From assembly GCF_047123305.1 (NCBI RefSeq), contig NZ_CP138918.1, positions 2,418,001 to 2,482,000 of the forward strand: 64,000 nt of DNA. Reading direction: 5' to 3'. A model generated the notes under the pieces. That model ran no database searches, was not told the origin of the DNA, and saw only the letters and a list, made by a program, of their open reading frames with translations. Positions 43,920-52,564 of the stretch are shown here, piece by piece. Numbering within the stretch: position 1 is the first letter of the stretch; each line of letters opens with the position of its first letter. This DNA is from Thalassobius sp047123305. Its GTDB lineage: Bacteria; Pseudomonadota; Alphaproteobacteria; Rhodobacterales; Rhodobacteraceae. Made by a program: the position numbers and the translations under genes.

Positions 43920-44465
43920 ATGAGTAGAGAAAGCAAGTTTCTGAGTTTGGTGCTTCGGCATAAACCTGAAGAGATTGGTCTTCAGCTTGATAAGCACGGG
44001 TGGGTTCGCGTTGATGATTTGCTGCGGAAGCTGAAGAAAGCCAATCGCAAGCTAAGTCGCGACGAACTCACTCAGCTTGTCGAGAGCAACGATAAGAAAC
44101 GCTTCACCCTGTCTGATGATGGTCAGCGCATTAGGGCAGCCCAAGGACACTCAATTGATGTGGATCTGGGCCTGGAACCTCAACGACCGCCGGATGAGCT
44201 GTATCACGGCACGGCCAGCGCAAATTTGGATGCGATATTTTCCGATGGGTTGAACCCCGGACGCCGTAAGCAGGTCCACCTTTCGCTTGATCCCTATACA
44301 GCTGAACGCGTCGGACAACGACACGGAAAGCCGGTTGTTTTACGTGTCGAGGCGCAACGCATGTTCGAGAACGGCTTTGAATTCTTTCGTGCCGACAACG
44401 GTGTTTGGCTCACTGACAAGGTGCCCGCAACCTACTTGGGTTTCGGTAGGGTCGCGGAGCCGTAA
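43920..44465 (+). CDS. kptA: tRNA 2'-phosphotransferase family protein (KptA/Tpt1)
   Basis: KptA moves the 2'-phosphate of spliced RNA to NAD. The 181-residue protein has both family domains: the N-terminal SKFLSLVLRHKPEEIGLQLD with the catalytic Arg-His (R13, H14) and winged-helix part (GWVRVDDLLRKLKK), and the ADP-ribosyltransferase-like part (ELYHGTASANLDAIFSDGLN, GRRKQVHLSLD). The ATG follows GAGGGGG. It begins 10 bases after tniQ, so it is cotranscribed with the transposition genes and is probably cargo. Bacteria lack the splicing that makes its substrate; RNA repair or defence is possible. Confidence 0.9.
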   Translation: MSRESKFLSLVLRHKPEEIGLQLDKHGWVRVDDLLRKLKKANRKLSRDELTQLVESNDKKRFTLSDDGQRIRAAQGHSIDVDLGLEPQRPPDELYHGTASANLDAIFSDGLNPGRRKQVHLSLDPYTAERVGQRHGKPVVLRVEAQRMFENGFEFFRADNGVWLTDKVPATYLGFGRVAEP

Positions 44466-44566
44466 CAGAGCACGTGGCCGATTGGTTTGCGTTTTATTCG
44501 CAGGCAAACAGGCTAAGCGCTAGCGCACCAAAGTCCCTATCAAGTTAATTTTGGAGCCAATACAAA

Positions 44567-44731
44567 ATGCAATCAGACAAAGTATACACCCTTTCAGAAT
44601 GGTCCGTGCTCGAAAAAACATCTGCTCGCACGACACCTGATCGTACCCTCGACTCTTATAATGCCATTTTGCTGCACATGGTCGCGGCGACTGGTGATGA
44701 TTGGGCCCGCAATGGATCAGGAAGAGTATGA
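44567..44731 (+). CDS. Possible 54-residue hypothetical protein
   Basis: A short frame from ATG 44567 with GGAG upstream, encoding a start such as QSDKVYTLSEWSVLEKTSAR and ending at TGA 44731. It is soluble and shows no family motif. It might be a truncated remnant beyond the end of the transposon, since no related sequence continues after it. Confidence 0.3.
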   Translation: MQSDKVYTLSEWSVLEKTSARTTPDRTLDSYNAILLHMVAATGDDWARNGSGRV

Positions 44732-45193
44732 GTTTGCAAAGGCACTCCTTGCATCACGACACCGCCGTCACCCACTTCCTTCGTCTCCATTCAAAGCGAC
44801 TAGCCTTCATTGTTCGGAGGTCGTGGTTAGTTGGCACAAACTCTGTGTTGATGTGCCGAAAGGCGAGAAGCGAGGTCTGGTATTCTGCGGATGCGGGCGA
44901 ACTGGCGCAGATAGCGCCGACACAGAAGGCGTAGGGCGGATCATTGGTGGCTAAAATGACGGTTCGCTACCGCAAAAAGGTGATGCACTGTGTTTTTTGG
45001 TCAACAAAGCGCGATGACGTCATCATGATAGTGTTGATTTCGCCCCATTTGTAGAAACAGGTGCGAAAAAACATCTGGCCATCAAAAGCCGCCGTTTGGG
45101 AAATATGCGGCGAACGACGGGAGAGAGCCCAAAGTGCCGGATGCTGCACATCTGATCGAGAGTCAGCTGTTGGAAACATGCCTTGTCAGTGCA
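44732..45193. other. Intergenic, nothing supported
   Basis: About 460 bases with only shadow-like frames. The right end of the Tn7-like element probably lies in this stretch or just before it, but no terminal repeat could be matched to the left side. Confidence 0.4.
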
Positions 45194-45664
45194 TTAAGAC
45201 GACACACTGCATTCTGCCTGCACTTTAAAAAAGATACTTCGAAACCCTGGCAGCATCAGCATGACGAAGAACAAAACATCAAGCGTCGTTTGGATAACGG
45301 GTGCAGTAAATGGATTGCCGCCGTTGGTGAACCGCTCAAATGCGATCGGTTCGCCAATCAATGACAGGTTGGTCAGGGCGCCGATGTGGTCCGTTATGGA
45401 CAGCGTCAGATATGTGAAGGTCAGCGTCCAGGAAGTAAAGTTGCGCCATTTCCAAACCGCAAAGGCTAGCGGAATAGCAAATACGGCGGTCACCACATCA
45501 AGAATGGCAGGATACATCCAACCGGGCGCATCTATACCATTGGCAGCACTTGTGATCAGCGGGATCGCGATGAACCTGATCAACTGGGCAAGTATCCAGA
45601 TGATTAGTCCGAACAGAAAAATCAGCTGTGCCTTGTTAAGGGTTGTCGGTGCTTCGTTTGTCAT
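45194..45664 (-). CDS. Four-helix membrane protein of unknown function
   Basis: A 156-residue inner-membrane protein with about four hydrophobic segments: AQLIFLFGLIIWILAQLIRF, AILDVVTAVFAIPLAFAVW, SWTLTFTYLTLSITDHIGAL and TLDVLFFVMLMLPGF. ATG 45664 (GAAAG upstream) is preferred to a much longer frame that overlaps the next gene. It is the last of four leftward genes opposite a LysR regulator. It has the general look of small DoxX-like or DUF proteins, but no family is assigned. Confidence 0.7.
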   Translation of the reverse strand: MTNEAPTTLNKAQLIFLFGLIIWILAQLIRFIAIPLITSAANGIDAPGWMYPAILDVVTAVFAIPLAFAVWKWRNFTSWTLTFTYLTLSITDHIGALTNLSLIGEPIAFERFTNGGNPFTAPVIQTTLDVLFFVMLMLPGFRSIFFKVQAECSVSS

Positions 45665-45711
45665 CTTTATCTTTCGTTTCTTTGGGTTTAGACAAATCGC
45701 AAACGCCTGAG

Positions 45712-46254
45712 TTACGTTGCTGGGCGTCCAGTAATGAAGCGATAAGAGCTTTCCAGCAGACGCAGAACAACCTCCAATTCGGTCTCGGTCTGCGGTGTAT
45801 AAATCATGACAAAGCCCTCCCACCCAGGGCGTTCGTCTGCCCAAGGATGCGCTATGGCCCAACCCGTGCGAACTGCTTCGCGGGCGACGGTGGGGTCTAA
45901 GGAGGCGTGCAAACTGCCATCGGGATGGACATGCGCAAATTCGCCGCCACCGACAACGGCTTGAGGGTTGGCCAACGGCAGATCGGTGTCCAGTTGGAAC
46001 CCTATAGCGCCGGGTAGGGACACACGGGTGGCGCCCAAGCGAACGCCGGGAAATGTGTCCACATGCGCCAGCATCTTTTCCGTTAGCTCTGGCAACGGTT
46101 CAACACCAAGCTGAATGTGTGGAACGTCGTTTGTTGTCTGGGGGCGCTCTGCCTCACGTTCAGGAAGCGATACCGCCTGGGCAACTACTTGCGAACCTGT
46201 GACAAGCAGAAAAGCCGCCGCCAAAGCAAAGAATCCACTCGAAAACTTGGACAT
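45712..46254 (-). CDS. Exported DUF5519/luciferase-domain protein
   Basis: A 180-residue protein with a signal peptide (SSGFFALAAAFLLVTGSQVV). The rest matches the DUF5519 ('luciferase') pattern: GEFAHVHPDGSLHASLDP, EAVRTGWAIAHPWADE and ELEVVLRLLESSYRFITGRP. AGGAAAGGA precedes the ATG at 46254. Members of this family are small proteins without proven light emission, despite the name. It lies in one leftward run with two NTF2-fold proteins and a membrane protein, probably one operon. Confidence 0.8.
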   Translation of the reverse strand: MSKFSSGFFALAAAFLLVTGSQVVAQAVSLPEREAERPQTTNDVPHIQLGVEPLPELTEKMLAHVDTFPGVRLGATRVSLPGAIGFQLDTDLPLANPQAVVGGGEFAHVHPDGSLHASLDPTVAREAVRTGWAIAHPWADERPGWEGFVMIYTPQTETELEVVLRLLESSYRFITGRPAT

Positions 46255-46299
46255 TTTGATTTCCTTTCCTTTGGCGACTGCAATGGTTTGAAACATCGA

Positions 46300-46788
46300 T
46301 TAACCGTTATAGGCTTGGCTGACCGCGTAGCTGTCTTCGAACCAGTTCCAAAGAACGACCTGACCGTTGCGCACTTTGGCCCGAAGGGCGAAGGTAAACT
46401 CGCCGATTTCTTTGCCGGATTTCGTGGTGATCCCGTTCATATCGCCAAAGATCGCAACCGTATCGCCCGAGGCCAGTACATCAGTGTTTACCCACTTGGT
46501 TGTCTGAAAGTTCTGGCTGAACACACCCAAAAAGCCGATGATCGCCTCTTTCCCTTCCCAGGGCCCAATCCACGGGATGTTCGGGTCGCCTTCGTTCATC
46601 CAGACCATATCGTCGGCCATCAGGATCCCCATCGCCTCCATGTCTCCGCTGCCCATGGCGCCCATCAGCGCCATGACGGTATCCAGACTGGCCTGGGACT
46701 CGTCTTCGTTTCCTGCGAGGGCGACCGAGGCGATGGAAGCGCCTGCGGCGGCGGCTGCGGACGCGATTATTGCTTGGCGTCTATTCAT
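46300..46788 (-). CDS. Exported NTF2-like (SnoaL-type) protein
   Basis: A 162-residue protein with a Tat-like or Sec signal (MNRRQAIIASAAAAAGASIA; the NRRQA start resembles a twin-arginine signal) and an NTF2-like fold: SLDTVMALMGAMGSGDMEAM, then WIGPWEGKEAIIGFLGVFSQ and a final VLWNWFEDSYAV. Proteins of this type act as cyclases, isomerases or binding proteins. It is next to another exported protein of the same fold. Substrate unknown. Confidence 0.78.
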   Translation of the reverse strand: MNRRQAIIASAAAAAGASIASVALAGNEDESQASLDTVMALMGAMGSGDMEAMGILMADDMVWMNEGDPNIPWIGPWEGKEAIIGFLGVFSQNFQTTKWVNTDVLASGDTVAIFGDMNGITTKSGKEIGEFTFALRAKVRNGQVVLWNWFEDSYAVSQAYNG

Positions 46789-46815
46789 TCTTTCGTTCCT
46801 CCTAATGCTTGAAGA

Positions 46816-47295
46816 TTACCGGCCCGAAAGCTGCTGCAATGCGCCTGCCCAGTCTTCCACGTGATGGGTCTGAACGATTTTGCCGTCTTCCAAAGTGTGA
46901 ATGTCGATTGACATAATCTCAAAGCTGCGGCCTTCGCCGTCGACACCAAAGAGTGGCCCTACCGGCGTACCTGTGGCGCGACCACGCACGATCACTTTCC
47001 CATTGGCTTCGATCATATCTTCGACGGACCAGTTCAAATCAGGGATCAGCTTCGAAAAACCGCCAAGCTGACCGATGAACGCTTCGCGCGACTTGGCGTC
47101 ACCCGAGTAATCACCGATGCTCTGCCAATCATCTGCAATAACAGCGACCAAAGCTTCTGCGTGAGTTTCCGAGCCCGGATTGCTGAGGAAGTCATAGAAT
47201 TTCTGAACGTTTGCTTTGTCATCAGCGAAAGCGCTGGTGGCGAGGGTTGCGGCAGCAATTGAAAGGGCTGCGACTTTTGTTCTCAGATTGGTCAT
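46816..47295 (-). CDS. Exported SnoaL-like ester cyclase family protein
   Basis: A 159-residue protein with a signal peptide (VAALSIAAATLATSAFA) and the SnoaL polyketide-cyclase-like pattern: NVQKFYDFLSNPGSETHAEA, then AKSREAFIGQLGGFSKLIPD, VIVRGRATGTPVGPLFGV and IVQTHHVEDWAGALQQL. ATG 47295 follows GGAG. First gene of the leftward group and divergent from a LysR regulator 118 bases away, which is probably its activator. Confidence 0.8.
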   Translation of the reverse strand: MTNLRTKVAALSIAAATLATSAFADDKANVQKFYDFLSNPGSETHAEALVAVIADDWQSIGDYSGDAKSREAFIGQLGGFSKLIPDLNWSVEDMIEANGKVIVRGRATGTPVGPLFGVDGEGRSFEIMSIDIHTLEDGKIVQTHHVEDWAGALQQLSGR

Positions 47296-47413
47296 CGAGG
47301 TCTCCGTCAGTTGGTGGCGCAATCGCGCCGTTGTTCATGCGACCAATATGGACACTTATGGATGTTGTAATTAGATGGTATAAATAAGTTTAACTGTTCG
47401 GATTACTTGAATA

Positions 47414-48310
47414 ATGATTGATAGACTTCGCCAAATGGCCATCTTCGCCAAAGCGATAGACCATGGCTCCTTTCGAGGTGCCGCGCGAGAGCTGAACCTT
47501 TCGCCATCCGTGGTCAGTCATCACATCTCGCAGCTTGAAGACCACCTTGGTGTCGCGCTTCTCTATCGCACGACAAGAAAACTCTCGCTGACGAGTGAAG
47601 GAACAAGGCTACTGGCAGCGACCCACAATATGATGGCAGCTGTGGAAGGAGAGTTGCAGCAGCTTGCGGAAACGGCAAATGAACCAAGCGGAGGGCTTCG
47701 CCTGACGCTTCCATCTGTTTTATCTTCGTCAGAGATCACTGATCAGATTGCGGCGTTTTCCCTCAAATACCCAAAGATCAACATGACCGTTGATTATTCG
47801 GATAAGCGCCGAAGCCTGATTGATGACGGTTTTGATTTGGCGATCCGCATGGGACCAGACGCGAAGAATTCCGCAACGACGCGAAAGCTGTTTGCCGTCA
47901 AGCGCGTGCTGGTTGCTTCTACAGATTACCTTTCAGATCGCGAAGACGTATCCGATCCGAAGGAAACCTTGAATTGGGAGTGGTTGGCGTTAACTCCCGT
48001 TCAGAAAGGTTCGCTGAAGCTGAAGAACGCCTCGACTGGCAAAACGATACAAATCAAACCATCTGCGCACATGCTCACCAATGATGCGCAGGCTTTGCAC
48101 CGCCTCGCACGCGCGGGTGCGGGATTGGCAATTGTGCCCGAATTTCTTGTCGCAAAGGATATTGAAGACGGGGTGATGTCACAGATCCTGCCTGAATGGG
48201 AACTGTCGTCGATCGTTGCGTTCGCCGAATGGCCCGCGAACGCCCCCAGAAACGGACTAATACACCTTGCGTTGGAAGCGTTGAGTGATGGTGGGTCTAG
48301 GGCATCCTGA
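47414..48310 (+). CDS. LysR-family transcriptional regulator
   Basis: A 298-residue LysR protein: N-terminal winged helix (FAKAIDHGSFRGAARELNLS, PSVVSHHISQLEDHLGVALL, YRTTRKLSLTSEG) and a C-terminal effector domain beginning GLRLTLPSVLSS with FDLAIRMGP. It belongs to the short-linker subgroup that often controls a divergent neighbour, here the exported NTF2/DUF5519 genes. The effector cannot be told from sequence. Confidence 0.92.
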   Translation: MIDRLRQMAIFAKAIDHGSFRGAARELNLSPSVVSHHISQLEDHLGVALLYRTTRKLSLTSEGTRLLAATHNMMAAVEGELQQLAETANEPSGGLRLTLPSVLSSSEITDQIAAFSLKYPKINMTVDYSDKRRSLIDDGFDLAIRMGPDAKNSATTRKLFAVKRVLVASTDYLSDREDVSDPKETLNWEWLALTPVQKGSLKLKNASTGKTIQIKPSAHMLTNDAQALHRLARAGAGLAIVPEFLVAKDIEDGVMSQILPEWELSSIVAFAEWPANAPRNGLIHLALEALSDGGSRAS

Positions 48311-48703
48311 GCAAGCTGATGCTCGAGAGCAGCCTTTCAATGTCTAAGTGTGAAAGGTTGCTTTGTCCCGCACTGCTGACTTTCAGAAACGCTTCGGCGA
48401 ACAGCGGCTCGCCTGATCGTTGTTAAGGCGCTTCTATTCAGGTTGTTGGTTCGGTCTGATAGAACCCAGAGCAACCGAGTGAGGATTTGCTTTTCATGGG
48501 TGTCTGCGAGGCAATCAGTAACTCCACTAGATGTAGGTAGTTCATTGCGAAGTTTTTGGTCAGTATGCCGTACCGCTGTGATAAGAGTGTGTTGATACAA
48601 AAAGGTTTTTCGTGTGTGGGTAGGTAATGTCAAGTGGAGCGCCACAGGGGAAACGGCCTGCGTTGGCCTGTGTGATCTGATCCGTTGGTTCGAAGGACAA
48701 AGA
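48311..48703. other. Intergenic, no gene recognised
   Basis: About 390 bases between the LysR gene and a strong terminator. No coding frame with a start site; a small rightward RNA ending at the terminator is conceivable but unsupported. Confidence 0.4.
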
Positions 48704-48734
48704 CCCCCCCTGGCAATGTGATTTGCCGGGGGGC
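48704..48734. terminator. Strong bidirectional terminator
   Basis: Stem CCCCCC-T-GGCAA / TTGCC-GGGGGG with a short loop; CTTTTGTTT follows on the plus strand and GTCTTTGTCC on the minus strand. It ends the leftward XRE-cupin gene, whose stop is about 58 bases away, and any rightward transcript. Confidence 0.8.
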
Positions 48735-48791
48735 TTTTGTTTGAGAAGGTCAGCTGTTGGACAGGGACGTCGCACCGCGGATCGCAGGGCG

Positions 48792-49391
48792 TTAGTTCAG
48801 CGACACCCAGAGCACCTTGGCGTCTTCCTTGCTGGTGGAAATGCAGCCGTGCCCCATTCCGCTGTCATAGTAGACCGAGTCACCCGCTTTCATGGGCCGG
48901 GGGCGATAATGTTCGCAGAGGAACAGCAACTCGCCGCTGAGCACATACATGAATTCCTCCCCGTCATGACGGATCCACTCTTCGAAATCTTCTTCGCTGC
49001 GGGCGGTGATCGTGGAGACATAGGGGATCATGCGTTTGCTGGTCAGTTCGACACAGAGCAATTCATGGATGTAAGTGGGGGTCTCTTTCAGTTCACCTTC
49101 ACCTGCTTGTGAGAAATCGCGCCGCCCCCGCATCGCGTCGTTGGTGGACTGGGTGAACAGCTGCGGTGTGGCGATGCCTAAAACCTCGGTCAGTTTTTGG
49201 ACGATTTCAAAACTGGGTTTGGTCTGGTCGTTTTCAATCTTGGACAGGGTGGAACGGCCGATTCCGGCTTGTTCGCTTGTTTCCGCTAGTGTCCATCCTT
49301 TGGACTTTCTGGCCAGCTGGATCCTTTGACCCAGTGTTTCGCCAGCTTTGGAAGAGGATTTCTCTGCCATGGCGGGGTTTTGTTCTGGCAT
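48792..49391 (-). CDS. XRE-cupin transcriptional regulator
   Basis: A 199-residue regulator: N-terminal XRE helix-turn-helix (LGQRIQLARKSKGWTLAETS, EQAGIGRSTLSKIENDQTKP) and a C-terminal cupin that could bind a small ligand or metal (IRHDGEEFMYVLSGELLFLC, then MKAGDSVYYDSGMGHGCIS). GGGAG precedes the ATG. It is divergent from a serine hydroxymethyltransferase and amino-acid symporter, so an amino acid such as glycine, serine or alanine is a reasonable inducer. Confidence 0.92.
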   Translation of the reverse strand: MPEQNPAMAEKSSSKAGETLGQRIQLARKSKGWTLAETSEQAGIGRSTLSKIENDQTKPSFEIVQKLTEVLGIATPQLFTQSTNDAMRGRRDFSQAGEGELKETPTYIHELLCVELTSKRMIPYVSTITARSEEDFEEWIRHDGEEFMYVLSGELLFLCEHYRPRPMKAGDSVYYDSGMGHGCISTSKEDAKVLWVSLN

Positions 49392-49518
49392 GAAATTCTC
49401 CCTGTTTTCCTAAAGTTATCGCAAACCAGATGGATCAGCAAATATCCAATTGGAGAAATTTGTTGATAAATGTGGAATAATTCCCTTATAGGAAACAAAA
49501 GTAGCTTTTGGGGGAATC

Positions 49519-50778
49519 ATGCTGCGATTTAATGACAGTCTGGAGAACCGGGATGGGGTGATTTTCGGCGCCATTTCGAAAGAGATGCAGCGTCAGCGTG
49601 CGCAGGTCGAACTGATCGCCTCTGAGAACATTGTGAGCCGCGCGGTGCTGGAGGCCCAGGGCTCTGTGCTGACAAATAAATACGCCGAGGGCTATCCCGG
49701 GCGCCGCTATTATGGCGGCTGCGAACATATGGACACGGTCGAAGCCGAGGCCATTGACCGGGTGAAGGCGCTGTTTGGCAGCGCATTTGCCAATGTACAG
49801 CCGCATTCAGGGGCGCAGGCCAATGGCGCTGTCAAATTGGCCTTGCTGAACCCCGGTGACACTATTTTGGGCATGTCATTGGACGCGGGCGGGCATCTGA
49901 CCCACGGGGCGCGTCCTGCCTTGTCCGGCAAGTGGTTCAAGGCGGTTGCCTACGGTCTGGACAACAACGGTCTGATCGACATGGCCGCGGTGCGCCGATT
50001 GGCGATTGAACACAGGCCTCAGATGATCATTGCTGGCGCTTCGGCCTATTCCCAGATCATCGATTGGGCCGCGTTTCGCGCCATTGCTGACGAAGTTGGC
50101 GCCTATCTGCTGGTGGATATGGCTCATATCGCCGGATTGGTGGCCGCTGGGCTGCATCCCTCCCCGGTGCCACACGCGCATATTGTGACCTCCACCACCC
50201 ACAAAACACTGCGCGGCCCCCGTGGAGGCATCATCCTGACAAATGACGCGGCTTTGGCAAAGAAAGTGAACTCTGCTGTTTTCCCCGGTTTGCAGGGCGG
50301 GCCGCTGATGCATGTCATTGCCGCAAAAGCCGTGGCTTTCGGAGAGGCGCTGGAACCGACCTTCAAAACATACTGCCAATCGGTGGTTGCCAGTGCCAAG
50401 GCCTTGGCTGAGGTCATGCAGCAACGCGGCTGCGCCATTGTTTCAGGGGGCACGGAAAACCATCTGATGTTGGTTGATCTGCGTCCCAAAGGGGTGAAGG
50501 GCAACGCCGCAGAAGATGCTCTGGAACGGGCAGGCATCACTTGCAACAAAAACGGTGTTCCGGGAGATCCGGAAAAACCTGCAGTGACAAGCGGCATTCG
50601 GCTGGGCACCGCGGCGGGCTGTTCGCGTGGGTTTGGGCCGGATGAGTTCCGCGAAATCGGCGGGCTGATCAGCGATGTGCTGGATGCTCTGGTTGAAACG
50701 CCAGAAGGCGACGCCAAGGTCGAAGCGGCCACCCGCGCCGAGGTCGAGGCGCTATGTGCGCGTTTCCCCATTTATTGA
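49519..50778 (+). CDS. glyA: Serine hydroxymethyltransferase
   Basis: PLP enzyme that interconverts serine and glycine with tetrahydrofolate. The 419-residue protein has ELIASENIVSRAVLEAQGSV, the substrate loop YPGRRYYGGCEHMDTVE, and the PLP lysine Lys229 in SSTTHKTLRGPRGG-type sequence (TSTTHKTLRGPRGG). The start region is shorter than in housekeeping GlyA and the gene is under a dedicated XRE-cupin regulator next to an AGCS symporter. This suggests a catabolic or inducible paralogue, possibly acting on glycine, serine or a methylated analogue. The housekeeping copy is presumably elsewhere. Confidence 0.93.
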   Translation: MLRFNDSLENRDGVIFGAISKEMQRQRAQVELIASENIVSRAVLEAQGSVLTNKYAEGYPGRRYYGGCEHMDTVEAEAIDRVKALFGSAFANVQPHSGAQANGAVKLALLNPGDTILGMSLDAGGHLTHGARPALSGKWFKAVAYGLDNNGLIDMAAVRRLAIEHRPQMIIAGASAYSQIIDWAAFRAIADEVGAYLLVDMAHIAGLVAAGLHPSPVPHAHIVTSTTHKTLRGPRGGIILTNDAALAKKVNSAVFPGLQGGPLMHVIAAKAVAFGEALEPTFKTYCQSVVASAKALAEVMQQRGCAIVSGGTENHLMLVDLRPKGVKGNAAEDALERAGITCNKNGVPGDPEKPAVTSGIRLGTAAGCSRGFGPDEFREIGGLISDVLDALVETPEGDAKVEAATRAEVEALCARFPIY

Positions 50779-51020
50779 AAGTGGCGTGAACACCTCGCGG
50801 CAGCGTTGTGGAGCGCGCTGCCGCCGTAATGGCGTCAGCCTCAGGCATCGTCATCCAGGAAGAACTCAAAACCAGAAGAGCGGGCACGCACCTAGGATTT
50901 CATGGTGTTGGAACCCCTCCGTTCACGCAGCTGTCTGTCAAAGTGGCCAAAGACGTTGCGCGCCTAAATCAGTTGCGTCTGAGCAGCTGAAGCGAATTGA
51001 AACTAAAGGAGGAGAAAAAC

Positions 51021-52400
51021 ATGGAAATGATCAACTCGGTCGTAGGCTGGGTCAACGGCGTGGTGTGGGGACCACCGATGCTGATCCTGATTTTGGGCGT
51101 AGGTGCCTTTATGCAGATCAGCCTGAAGCTGATGCCGATCCTGCGCATGCCGCATGGTTTCCGACTGCTGGCCAAGGGCCGCAAGGGGACCGGAGAAGGG
51201 CAAATTTCGCCGTTTAACGCTTTGATGACTGCCCTTTCGGCGACAATCGGCACCGGTAACATCGCAGGGGTAGCCACCGCAGTGTTTCTGGGCGGGCCTG
51301 GTGCTTTGTTCTGGATGTGGATGACCGCCCTTGTGGGGATGGCAACCAAATACTCGGAAGCCGTGCTGGCGGTCAAATTCCGTGAGCGCGACACAGCCGG
51401 AAACTACGTCGGCGGCCCGATGTATTACATCAAAAACGGTCTGGGTCAGAAATGGGCCTGGCTGGGGGCGGCTTTTGCCATCTTTGGCGCAATTGCAGCC
51501 TTTGGGATTGGCAATGGCGTGCAGGCCAACGGTGTCGCGCAGGTACTGGAGGCCAACTTTGGCTTCAACACATCTGTGACCGGGGTTGTTCTGATGGTGC
51601 TGACAGGCGCTGTGATCCTTGGCGGGATCACCCGTATCGGCGCAGTTGCCGGGGCCTTGGTGCCGTTTATGGCCGTGTCCTATGTGACCATTGGTCTGAT
51701 CGTTTTGATGCTGAACGCGGACCAGCTTGGCAATGCGCTGAACCTTGTGTTCACCCATGCCTTCACCTCCACCGCGGCCGAAGGTGGTTTTGCAGGCGCC
51801 GCAGTTTGGGCCGCAATCCGTTTTGGTGTGGCGCGGGGTGTATTCTCGAACGAGGCTGGCCTCGGCTCGGCCCCGATTGCACATGCGGCAGCGGAAACCA
51901 AAGGTCCGGTAAACCAGGGTCTGATCGCGATGTTGGGCACCTTTATCGACACCATCATTGTGTGCTCGATCACCGGGCTTGCCATCATCACTTCGGGTGT
52001 CTGGACCAGCGGGGAAAGCGGCGCAGCCCTGACGTCGCTTGCCTTTGAAACCACCTTGCCCGGCTTCGGCGGCTATATGATTGCCATTTCGCTGTCGATC
52101 TTTGCCTTCACCACCATCATTGGTTGGTCTTACTACGGTGAGAAATGTGTGGGCTATCTGATGGGGGCGAAGGTTCTGCTGACCTACCGTGTGTTGTGGA
52201 TCGCGATGATCTACTTTGGTGCAACGGCGGATCTGGGCTTCATCTGGCTGCTGGCGGACACGCTGAACGCCATGATGGCGCTGCCGAACCTGATTGCGAT
52301 CGCGCTGCTGAGCCCGGTTGTGATCAAAGTCACGCAAGAGTTCTTTGCCTCGGGTGGCGCGACAGAAGAGCCTGGCTCGGACAAGTCGCCTGCAGAGTAA
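51021..52400 (+). CDS. AGCS-family sodium:amino-acid symporter
   Basis: A 459-residue inner-membrane protein with about ten or more hydrophobic segments. Family signatures are visible: ALSATIGTGNIAGVATAVFL, GALFWMWMTALVGMATKYSE, the conserved GPMYYIKNGLG and ARGVFSNEAGLGSAPIAHAA. Relatives import alanine, glycine or serine with sodium. ATG 51021 follows GGAGGAG. It is about 240 bases after glyA on the same strand, followed by a good terminator, so both probably belong to one regulon. Confidence 0.93.
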   Translation: MEMINSVVGWVNGVVWGPPMLILILGVGAFMQISLKLMPILRMPHGFRLLAKGRKGTGEGQISPFNALMTALSATIGTGNIAGVATAVFLGGPGALFWMWMTALVGMATKYSEAVLAVKFRERDTAGNYVGGPMYYIKNGLGQKWAWLGAAFAIFGAIAAFGIGNGVQANGVAQVLEANFGFNTSVTGVVLMVLTGAVILGGITRIGAVAGALVPFMAVSYVTIGLIVLMLNADQLGNALNLVFTHAFTSTAAEGGFAGAAVWAAIRFGVARGVFSNEAGLGSAPIAHAAAETKGPVNQGLIAMLGTFIDTIIVCSITGLAIITSGVWTSGESGAALTSLAFETTLPGFGGYMIAISLSIFAFTTIIGWSYYGEKCVGYLMGAKVLLTYRVLWIAMIYFGATADLGFIWLLADTLNAMMALPNLIAIALLSPVVIKVTQEFFASGGATEEPGSDKSPAE

Positions 52401-52408
52401 ATCAATAG

Positions 52409-52430
52409 TGAGGAGCGTTCGCGCTCCTCA
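52409..52430 (+). terminator. Terminator of the symporter gene
   Basis: Perfect 9-bp stem TGAGGAGCG / CGCTCCTCA closed by a TTCG tetraloop, followed by TTCTCC, 8 bases after the stop codon. Confidence 0.8.
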
Positions 52431-52564
52431 TTCTCCGTCTGCCCGGTTTTGAAGCGGCCCTGATTTGAGGCGGTACTGTGTTCGCACACGGCGGGTTCAT
52501 AAATCGGGTTTAATAATAATATGTATGCCCTAAACTGTCGGTCAGAAGGACAGGGGGCAATCTG

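Larger units (their letters stand above)
37779..44465 (+). mobile_element. Tn7-like transposition module (repressor, tnsA, tnsB, tnsC, tniQ, kptA)
   Basis: Six genes on one strand with start-stop overlaps between tnsA, tnsB, tnsC and tniQ. The set TnsA nuclease, DDE transposase, AAA+ regulator and TniQ target selector defines a Tn7-like element. Limits given are the coding core; terminal repeats lie outside and were not resolved. No Cas genes or CRISPR repeats were seen nearby. Confidence 0.88.

Noticed and set aside
44661..44954. 97-residue frame right of kptA
   Set aside because: Overlaps another short frame, has no site upstream and no recognisable features.
50808..50990. 60-residue frame between glyA and the symporter gene
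   Set aside because: No ribosome-binding site and biased composition; more likely untranslated leader.
51003..52337. 444-residue frame opposite the AGCS symporter
   Set aside because: His/Gln/Arg-rich antisense of a membrane protein gene; no signal or family pattern.
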